NCBI GenBank assembly: GCA_903930085.1
Contig: CAIYXD010000608.1
Location: 1 to 6,221 of the forward strand
Origin: an uncultured Flavobacteriia bacterium
Lineage (GTDB): Bacteria; Bacteroidota; Bacteroidia; Flavobacteriales_D; Crocinitomicaceae
Length of the DNA stretch: 6,221 nt
Direction of reading: 5' to 3'
Positions 1 to 6,221 of the stretch are shown one piece after another (position 1 is the first letter of the stretch; each line of letters opens with the position of its first letter). A program made the position numbers and the translations under genes. The notes beneath the pieces are model-generated. The model was not told where the DNA came from and made no database searches. It saw nothing but the letters and a program-made list of their open reading frames with translations.

Positions 1-230
1 TACAAACATTTTCCTTTCCACGTGGAATAATTGGTGTAAAAAAGTGCAAAACCGATAATTTTTTCATCCACTTCCGCTACAAATGCGTCGCAAATTTTTT
101 CGTCGAATAAATGAACTCCTAAATCGTGGGCTGTATTAACAACTTCTTCGGGTGCTTTTTCATACAAGGCAAGCGCGTGAATCAATTCCATTATTGCTTG
201 CTCGTCTCCTCTTTCTGCCGAACGAATCAT
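1..230 (-). CDS. GNAT family N-acetyltransferase, SSAT-like (3' end cut off by window edge)
   Basis: This is the N-terminal part of a GCN5-related acetyltransferase, a cytoplasmic enzyme that moves an acetyl group from acetyl-CoA to an amine. Seventy-six complete codons are visible, starting MIRSAERGDEQAIMELI. The order of elements fits the spermidine/diamine acetyltransferase branch: a first strand and helix ending in ALYEKAPEEV (about residues 20-30), then AFVAEVDEKIIGFALFY (49-65), then YSTWKGKCL (68-76). Mammalian SSAT has comparable VAEV, IVGFAMYY and WIGK-LYLED stretches. The acetyl-CoA binding loop (Q/R-x-x-G-x-G/A) should lie beyond base 1, so catalytic completeness cannot be judged. 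The ATG at 228-230 is the only reasonable start: it is 4 bases after the sprA stop, and no in-frame start is seen in the codons just before it. An AGGAG lies 12 bases before it, inside the end of sprA. Substrate (polyamine, thialysine or other amine) is not determinable. Family assignment is firm; subfamily is likely. Confidence 0.85.
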   Translation of the reverse strand, partial: MIRSAERGDEQAIMELIHALALYEKAPEEVVNTAHDLGVHLFDEKICDAFVAEVDEKIIGFALFYTNYSTWKGKCL

Positions 231-234
231 ACGC

Positions 235-3200
235 TTATTGCACTCCTGCTAAATTGAAACGCAAACGAATTCCTGTGCTCATATTTCCTGTTGGGAAAGA
301 AGTCGCAATTTTCGGTGTATTAATCACTTGATCGTAGTAAAATTGAACCGTTAAATTTTGCGTCATGTTGTAATCCGCAGAAGTTTTAATTGAAATTACG
401 CGCTGTCCTGCAGTTGCTTGGTTTGTATTTTCAACAACTTTTCGAATTACCGTTAAATTATCTCTAAAAGAGAAATCGAAGCGAAGATTCAATGCACTAG
501 CAGGAATTTTTTCAAACGGCAATTTCACTTTTGCAAATTTATATCCAGTTCCAATAATCCATTCGTTTCCTAAAATTTCAGTTATTTGATTGTTATTTAA
601 AGAAAGCGTCGCGCTTCTATCCTTCTTGTATTCGAATTTTGTAATCAAACCTTGGCCTTTAATTGTCCAAGTAGCATCGATACCAATCAATGGCGAAAAA
701 CGTTCAGAAATTGTAACATTTTGAATTTGGCGGTCTGCAATGAAATTATTATTTATATCCAAAGCAGATGCGTTTCCATTTTGATCAAATTCCGCATTCA
801 AATTGGTTTGTAATCCAGAGACGCTCACTGTAGAACTATATGCATGACGAATCACAAAATTCTTCACATATTTCTTGGCAAATTCCATTTTTGTAAGTCC
901 GTTATAATTTATTGACCAATTCGGCAAAGGCATATTTTTCACCGGATTAATATTCTTTTCACTCATTCCTCTGTTGGAAAATGCTGTCAAAAACGCACCA
1001 GTTATAACTTCTTGTTGTGTGCCACCGTATCCAGCATAATAACCGGAAACCAAAGGATTTGAACTTGGATTGTTAGCTCCCAACAATTCAGAAACCAAAA
1101 CACGATTGGCTAACAATTTAGTGAATGTTTCGGATTGGTAATCACGTGCTCCCAATTTTGTGAATGCCGAACCAATTGAAATGTTTGAATACGTCAATGT
1201 TCCCGTTTCTACCCTACTTTGTCCTTCAAATTGCTGTGAAGATTCGTTCCAACGGTAAAATTCACTGGAATTATTACCATACGTTCTTGTCACAGTAAGT
1301 TCTACCGTTAGGTCTTTCAATGGCTCCAAAGATGCGCGAAGATTCAAATTCTGTGAATGCGTCATCGTAAATTGCTTATTCAAATCCTGATTTTTAACTA
1401 GCCAACCATTTGAAGCGGCAGTTGTCGCAATGTTATAACCAGTTTCTTTCCCCCAAATGTCATAGCGTTGTTGTCCAAACACAAAACCACCTAACGGCGC
1501 ATTGAAACTGCTATTGAAACCTAGGATACTTGATTCTTGGTTGTATCCTGGCAACATTGTTCCATCGCTTAGCGCGTAAGTTCCGGAAACGTTTCGAACT
1601 GTCATTATTGCTCTTGCAAAGAAACCGCCAACAGGATGAACTTTCCCGCCACGTTTTTTCTCCGCTTCCTCGCGTTTCTTTTTGCGCTCTTTCTTGCGTT
1701 TTACGCGTTTGGCTTTGCGTTTTTCTTTATCCGTCATTTCGGATTCCGGCTTTTCCGGTTCTGCATTCTCAATTGCCGGTTTCTCAGGTTTTGCACCAGT
1801 ATTTCTACCTCCAACATCCTTAGGGCCAACATTCGCTCTTCCTCCACCTTTTCCATCACTAAGTACCTTCTTGAAATAAGGAACTTTATTATACAGATTT
1901 GTAAAATTCATTTGTCCAGTAAAATTCACTGTTCTATTGTTTTGAATTGTATTTCCGAAGTCTGTTTGTCCCAAAGGAGCACGCTGCCAATTATAGGTTC
2001 CAGCATATTTCACATTCGCAGTCATCCAATCCGTTAAAGGAATTTTATCTAGTGGAAGGGTATAATTAAGACTATAATTATGCGAATAATCCATGGTTTT
2101 ACCAAAAGTTGAAATCTGAGAACGGATAGAATCTGTAAACTCTCGATAACCTGCAGGATCATTTTTTCTATCCACTCGGCTGTTGCCTTCTTCAAAAATT
2201 GCTCTATTTGTTGCGCTGAAATTCGCCTTGAGATTTTTAGTTAAATCATACCCTAGTGCATAATTTCTATTCCATGTAAAACGCTTGACATAAACTGGCT
2301 GGAATTCATAATCTGGAACTATGTTATTGCGAACTTGGCGCTCATTGTAGGAACGTAAAACATCGTTTGTGAATGAAATGTTTTTCGGCGTAAGGAAAAG
2401 ATTAAAATCTTTCACGAGGGCCAACCACTTCGATTTTTGGACAAACTTCGTCTTTTTGAATGGTTCAAAAGGTTTTGAAGCAAAGGAATAATTATAATTC
2501 AGACCACCATTCCATGTTTTGGTTCGATCAAAATTAGTATTGAAATCGCGGTGCAGATTTTCTGCGTACGAATAATTCGCTGACCAGTTGGAAACGCGCC
2601 AAAATTGAGCTGTTGCTCCGGCTCTAGCCTCTTTTCTAACATTTGTAAAATTGTAGGACTTACGTTCAGTAAAATCTTGTCCTTTGCTTGCCTTTTCTTT
2701 CCGTTCTGCCAAATCATAATCCGCCAAGCGAACATCAGGATTGAACGGGTCGTATTCTGGATTGATTAAACCAAGAGAATACCCGTAAAAGAAAGGTAGA
2801 GAAACGCCAGCTTGACGACCAAAAAACTGACCTAATTGCACATTGGCATTCATATCTGCACCAATTCGTTCATTTCGCTGTCTATCTTGCACACGGCTTT
2901 CCACACTTCCCCAGTTAATTCCAGAGTAATTTCCAGACATGGCAACATTTGCAAAATCAGCGACTTGAACTTGCATTTGTGCAACAGCAGCCGAACCGCC
3001 CTCGCTAATGAAGTCGGTTAAGCGAAGTTCGTTAATCCAAATAATTGCGCAATCCGCCTGACCATCGTCCTGCCAAGGATTTTCATCACTTTTGGCAGGA
3101 TTTCGAACACCAACCATGATAGTGCGCAATCCTTGTAAATTTGGACTTCCTTTGACCTTTAGAACGCGTTTGGAATTTGCAGGATCGATGCCTTCGTATT

Positions 3201-6200
3201 CTAAAACATACGAAACAGAGGTGCTTCCACTTTCAATTAATTTGTTCCGTTTCTTTTTTAAGTTCAATAAATCATCGAAAACGATTTCCACATTATTCGC
3301 ATCAGGCCAGATATCTTCCGGCAATGTTGCTCCCCAAGCTGTTTTATTTAAAGGTAATTCGTACTCGTAATAATTATCGCTAAAATCTGTTCCCAATCGA
3401 ACGAATAATGTAAGGTCTTCGTTATTAAGCGGTAATGCAGTTAAAACTTCTTCAGCATGCACATACATTTTCAATTTCTTGTACGTTCTGACATCGAACT
3501 GTACATTTCTATAAGCTGCTCGCGCATCGCCATCCTGCAAATTACAGATATCCAAAACCAAAGATTGTTCATTTAATTGGCGTTGGTACGTTTGCGAAGG
3601 ATCAACTTCTCTTACAATTCCTGGAGGAATTTCATATTTAATAGGACTTCGTTGGTCATTTTCTTCCACGTTTACAGCGCCAATCGTAAAGGAAGTTAAG
3701 TTTGGATCTGTCTGAACACTTTCTCCTGGTTGGGTTAGATCTTGTGTGTATCTTCTCCACTCACCACGAATAAATTCCAAACGGGCAAAACGCAACAATA
3801 CTTCCTCATCGAATCCTTTCATAAACATTCGCATGAAACGAATTGAGCGGAAATCCTGAATTCCATTTACTTTTTTCTCAAAATCACTAATTGGTACTTT
3901 AAACTGATACCATTTTTCTGTTTTATTCCCATTTTGGTATACTTGAACATTCGTAACGAAATTTTTTCCAACCTGCATATCGTTGGGACGAAGGCTAATT
4001 CTGTACTGGAAATAACTTTCTGTTTCCGATAAATTATTATCAATATTTATATCCTCAATATCTGGCATATTAGTCCCCTGTGTTGGGTAACCATCTGCGT
4101 TAAGCGCTACAGAAGCCTCTTGCGTAGGAGAATTTCCCTCTGTTCCATTGTATTTTTTATAGCGATTTAAAATATCGAAAGATGCTGCATCGTAGGTATC
4201 GTCGCGGTAAAAATTATAATCATCATTGGAAGGATCGGCAATCATTTTTGCTTTTACCGTAGGATCTAGGGCACTATTTTGTACCCAATTTACATAATTT
4301 TGAAAAGCAACTTTCTCAGCGTCATTGTTCCATCCGTCCAAACCAATATCTTGATTCAAGCGAGAAGCAGGATCTGTATCAAATGCATTTACAACTACTT
4401 GCTGTGTAGAAATCCTTGCCCAAACAGTCGTGTCCAAATCATCATTGATAGAAACGCCGGTTGGAGGCAATCCATTTTCAAAACTTTTTCGTGAGTCGGG
4501 TAAAATATCCTCTGAAATATTTCCAAGATTGAAATAAAGATCTCCACCTGAATGGGCTGTGTTTGGGTTTACATTTTCTGCATCTTCATTAAATGGATCC
4601 AACACCCAGAATTGAATAAATTCAATATTTGTCTGTTCAAAATCATTTGTAGAAAGCGAACGCATAATTCCACCCCAGCGGTTTTCTGGATTTGTAAATG
4701 TTCCATCCGCATTTACTGTATTGGTAGTATCGTAATTATACATTCCCCGTTCACTCGGATAATACGCAAATTCTAAGATTGGAACATTTGGAATGGAACC
4801 ATATTGCTGCTGCAAATTCGGGAAGATATCCGTTTGATTCACCAAGCGCATGCGGCTATCGGAGAGCATGGTTGGATCGTCCTTGATATGCTGTGGCGTT
4901 AAAGAATTACTCTGGTAAAACAATGGATCAATGATATACCAAGAAGTTTTTGCCCGTTTGAAACCTGCAACAAGATTTTTATTTGCTCCTTCCGGGAACA
5001 AATCGTTTTGTCCTTGTGGAATGGAGGCAAGCTTCCAAGATGTAACGGAACGCAAATCGATTGCGCTTTGTGAACCTTCAAAATCATCGATATACGAAGT
5101 ACCGTCCTTATTAATTGCACGTGGTTGTCCTGGTATCAAATGGGCAAATTCTCCAGTAAATGATATCGTTGACTTCTGTGTAGTTGAAATTACAGGAAGA
5201 AGATCCACTAATTTGGTTAAAAATGGAACATCCGCTCGAAAGGCAAGGTCCAGACCAATAATATTGTTTTTAAATGGCTCACTTCCAATATCCACTTTTT
5301 GTGTAACTGGACGTTCCATCATGCGCATCCACGTACCACCGAGATTCAGCTTGTCACTGAACCGATAATTATAGTGCATGCCGACGACGGATCGCGCCTG
5401 AAAACCAAACACCGAATTGCTTTCGATTGAAATTTTTATTGGCGTATTGGATTCTAAAATTCCAGAATTAAGAATTTTTACCCTCCCCAAATTATAATCA
5501 ACCGTAAAGTCAGTTCCCTCGGTCAATTTAATCCCACCAGCCGTAACTGTAACTGCACCTTGTGGAACATTTAATGCGTTTAATGGAATATCTGAACTTA
5601 CGGAAGACTGGTATTCTCCTTTGAAGCTAAAGCGATTTTTACTTGGAATTTGTTGTGCCGCTGTTTTTGTAGAATCGTACAATTCTGTGTATGCCACTTG
5701 ATCAATTGTCACTTGTGGAACACCAACTTCAGCTAATTTTGATTTCAGTGTACTTCCAAATGGTTCAATGGTAGAGAAATAAATTCTACCATTTCTGGTA
5801 TTAATTGTACCACCATTTTCGGCTCTATTTCCATTAAAATTAATTGGAACATAATCAAAAACACCATCGGAAAAAGGTTGGTTGTTCTGATTCAATTTGT
5901 CCATATCCAACAAAGTAACTAACTGCTTATCGTCCACACCTGCGATTGGGAAAAATGGAACAAGAAGGGAAGTTGCAGGATTATTATATAAAAGATCAAT
6001 TCGGAAACCCGTTTGATCCACTTGATAAGCACCAATAGAATACACGTTTTTCATCATCAAATCCCAAACCTTATTTTTAGGATTTGTAATCGTTGGTTTG
6101 ATTAATTTTAACAATAATGCTTGCTGTCCAGCGATTCCATCGGTTGAAAACTCACCAACTTGATAGGTTTCCCCACGGTAAGTATATTCGTATGCAACAG

Positions 6201-6221
6201 CTAAAACCTCATCGTTATTCA
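235..6221 (-). CDS. sprA: T9SS outer-membrane translocon protein SprA/Sov (5' end cut off by window edge)
   Basis: SprA is the very large outer-membrane beta-barrel through which the type IX secretion system exports folded cargo; in the Flavobacterium johnsoniae structure it forms a 36-strand barrel with PorV or a plug protein bound. Seen here are 1994 complete codons ending in a TAA at 235-237; family members are about 2300-2500 residues, so about 400 N-terminal residues, including the signal peptide, are missing. Numbering from the first complete codon (6217-6219), recognisable family stretches are DEVLAVAYEYTYRGETYQVG (3-22), SYIDDFEG (375-382, the SprA_N-type region), DLYFNLGNISEDIL (560-573), DGDARA (896-901), IWINELRLTDF (1060-1070), YDPFNPDV (1156-1163), LPLDKIP (1388-1394), GFVFGQQ (1578-1584) and TSFPTGN (1973-1979) near the C-terminus. 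The last 900 or so residues are rich in alternating aromatic and polar residues, as expected of barrel strands. No frameshift or internal stop is seen. A TTG at 6112-6114 could be taken as a start, but the frame and family similarity continue upstream to the edge, so it is an internal leucine codon. Confidence 0.97.
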   Translation of the reverse strand, partial: NNDEVLAVAYEYTYRGETYQVGEFSTDGIAGQQALLLKLIKPTITNPKNKVWDLMMKNVYSIGAYQVDQTGFRIDLLYNNPATSLLVPFFPIAGVDDKQLVTLLDMDKLNQNNQPFSDGVFDYVPINFNGNRAENGGTINTRNGRIYFSTIEPFGSTLKSKLAEVGVPQVTIDQVAYTELYDSTKTAAQQIPSKNRFSFKGEYQSSVSSDIPLNALNVPQGAVTVTAGGIKLTEGTDFTVDYNLGRVKILNSGILESNTPIKISIESNSVFGFQARSVVGMHYNYRFSDKLNLGGTWMRMMERPVTQKVDIGSEPFKNNIIGLDLAFRADVPFLTKLVDLLPVISTTQKSTISFTGEFAHLIPGQPRAINKDGTSYIDDFEGSQSAIDLRSVTSWKLASIPQGQNDLFPEGANKNLVAGFKRAKTSWYIIDPLFYQSNSLTPQHIKDDPTMLSDSRMRLVNQTDIFPNLQQQYGSIPNVPILEFAYYPSERGMYNYDTTNTVNADGTFTNPENRWGGIMRSLSTNDFEQTNIEFIQFWVLDPFNEDAENVNPNTAHSGGDLYFNLGNISEDILPDSRKSFENGLPPTGVSINDDLDTTVWARISTQQVVVNAFDTDPASRLNQDIGLDGWNNDAEKVAFQNYVNWVQNSALDPTVKAKMIADPSNDDYNFYRDDTYDAASFDILNRYKKYNGTEGNSPTQEASVALNADGYPTQGTNMPDIEDINIDNNLSETESYFQYRISLRPNDMQVGKNFVTNVQVYQNGNKTEKWYQFKVPISDFEKKVNGIQDFRSIRFMRMFMKGFDEEVLLRFARLEFIRGEWRRYTQDLTQPGESVQTDPNLTSFTIGAVNVEENDQRSPIKYEIPPGIVREVDPSQTYQRQLNEQSLVLDICNLQDGDARAAYRNVQFDVRTYKKLKMYVHAEEVLTALPLNNEDLTLFVRLGTDFSDNYYEYELPLNKTAWGATLPEDIWPDANNVEIVFDDLLNLKKKRNKLIESGSTSVSYVLEYEGIDPANSKRVLKVKGSPNLQGLRTIMVGVRNPAKSDENPWQDDGQADCAIIWINELRLTDFISEGGSAAVAQMQVQVADFANVAMSGNYSGINWGSVESRVQDRQRNERIGADMNANVQLGQFFGRQAGVSLPFFYGYSLGLINPEYDPFNPDVRLADYDLAERKEKASKGQDFTERKSYNFTNVRKEARAGATAQFWRVSNWSANYSYAENLHRDFNTNFDRTKTWNGGLNYNYSFASKPFEPFKKTKFVQKSKWLALVKDFNLFLTPKNISFTNDVLRSYNERQVRNNIVPDYEFQPVYVKRFTWNRNYALGYDLTKNLKANFSATNRAIFEEGNSRVDRKNDPAGYREFTDSIRSQISTFGKTMDYSHNYSLNYTLPLDKIPLTDWMTANVKYAGTYNWQRAPLGQTDFGNTIQNNRTVNFTGQMNFTNLYNKVPYFKKVLSDGKGGGRANVGPKDVGGRNTGAKPEKPAIENAEPEKPESEMTDKEKRKAKRVKRKKERKKKREEAEKKRGGKVHPVGGFFARAIMTVRNVSGTYALSDGTMLPGYNQESSILGFNSSFNAPLGGFVFGQQRYDIWGKETGYNIATTAASNGWLVKNQDLNKQFTMTHSQNLNLRASLEPLKDLTVELTVTRTYGNNSSEFYRWNESSQQFEGQSRVETGTLTYSNISIGSAFTKLGARDYQSETFTKLLANRVLVSELLGANNPSSNPLVSGYYAGYGGTQQEVITGAFLTAFSNRGMSEKNINPVKNMPLPNWSINYNGLTKMEFAKKYVKNFVIRHAYSSTVSVSGLQTNLNAEFDQNGNASALDINNNFIADRQIQNVTISERFSPLIGIDATWTIKGQGLITKFEYKKDRSATLSLNNNQITEILGNEWIIGTGYKFAKVKLPFEKIPASALNLRFDFSFRDNLTVIRKVVENTNQATAGQRVISIKTSADYNMTQNLTVQFYYDQVINTPKIATSFPTGNMSTGIRLRFNLAGVQ
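243..247 (-). promoter_or_regulatory. Possible Shine-Dalgarno for the acetyltransferase
   Basis: AGGAG on the minus strand lies within the last codons of sprA, 12 bases before the ATG at 228-230. The spacing is longer than usual and Bacteroidota depend little on Shine-Dalgarno pairing, so this may be chance. With only 4 bases between the genes, re-initiation by ribosomes finishing sprA is an equally good explanation. Confidence 0.25.
1642..1854 (-). other. Low-complexity charged linker inside SprA
   Basis: This stretch encodes visible SprA residues 1456-1526. It begins with a Gly-rich part (GKGGGRANVGPKDVGGRNTG), passes through a Pro/Glu-rich part with two EKP repeats, and ends in a basic block (1642-1734) in which 19 of 31 residues are Lys or Arg. 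It separates two well-conserved barrel segments: KVPYFKKVLSD before it and VGGFFARAIMTVRNVSGTY after it. Many SprA homologues carry a charged, poorly conserved insert at about this point, as I recall. The natural reading is a disordered loop between barrel strands; which side of the membrane it faces is not shown by the sequence. Confidence 0.8.
4018..4053 (-). other. EF-hand-like acidic loop in SprA
   Basis: The twelve residues DINIDNNLSETE (visible residues 723-734) fit the spacing of an EF-hand or dockerin-type calcium loop: Asp at 1, Asn at 3, Asp at 5, Asn at 6, a hydrophobic Leu at 8 and Glu at 12. It lies just before the conserved SYFQYRISLRP strand. The match to the pattern is seen directly; calcium binding is inference, since no flanking EF helices are evident. 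Confidence 0.45.
4315..4350 (-). other. Second, weaker EF-hand-like loop in SprA
   Basis: The twelve residues DIGLDGWNNDAE (visible residues 624-635) have Asp at 1, Asp at 5, Gly at 6 and Glu at 12 of an EF-hand-like loop, but Gly instead of Asp/Asn/Ser at 3 and Asn instead of a hydrophobic residue at 8. The segment between it and the loop at 4018-4053 is also acidic (for example DPSNDDYNFYRDDTYD). Metal binding is inferred only from residue spacing. Confidence 0.3.

Noticed and set aside
231..234. Intergenic promoter or terminator between sprA and the acetyltransferase
   Set aside because: The gap is only 4 bases, and I saw no hairpin followed by a T-run at the end of sprA.
1636..2037. Plus-strand open frame rich in Phe, Leu and Ala that resembles a membrane protein
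   Set aside because: The hydrophobic residues come from reading the Lys/Arg-rich codons of the SprA linker in antisense. It is a composition artefact, as are the overlapping plus-strand frames at 1530-1823 and 1682-1879.
2499..2735. Minus-strand open frame of 78 codons in another frame
   Set aside because: It is embedded in the sprA coding sequence, which has clear family similarity there, and has no features of its own. The same applies to the minus-strand frame at 4899-5120.
4931..5368. 145-codon open frame on the plus strand
   Set aside because: It lies wholly antisense to conserved sprA coding sequence, including the DDFEG region, has no recognisable protein features and is explained as a chance frame.
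6112..6114. TTG codon as the start of a 1959-residue protein
   Set aside because: The frame stays open for 35 more codons to the window edge, and those codons encode SprA-like sequence (DEVLAVAYEYTYRGETYQVG). The gene simply continues beyond base 6221.

Overview
This window is almost entirely one gene, read on the minus strand. It is sprA (called sov in Porphyromonas), which encodes the giant outer-membrane translocon of the type IX secretion system (T9SS). The frame is open from base 238 to the right edge, giving 1994 complete codons. The C-terminus is intact and the N-terminus, probably about 400 residues, lies beyond base 6221. Because the T9SS is confined to the Bacteroidota, the source is a member of that phylum. 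The AT-rich composition (roughly 40% GC by eye) and the SprA sequence style suggest a Flavobacteriales-like organism, but genus cannot be assigned.

Layout from right to left, in the direction of transcription: bases 6221 to 235 hold the sprA fragment. A 4-base gap (231-234) follows. Bases 230 to 1 hold the first 76 codons of a GNAT acetyltransferase of the spermidine/diamine (SSAT-like) type, which runs off the left edge. The tight spacing and shared strand suggest co-transcription. No promoter, terminator, RNA gene, mobile element, CRISPR or long intergenic stretch is visible.

The two genes have no obvious functional link. SprA exports folded T9SS cargo across the outer membrane, and the acetyltransferase is a cytoplasmic metabolic enzyme. 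Within SprA, three things merit a second look: two EF-hand-like acidic loops in the central region, a highly charged Lys/Arg-rich linker inside the C-terminal barrel half, and the presence of only two cysteines in almost 2000 residues. I see no previously undescribed system here. The window looks like an ordinary, intact T9SS core gene with a truncated neighbour.
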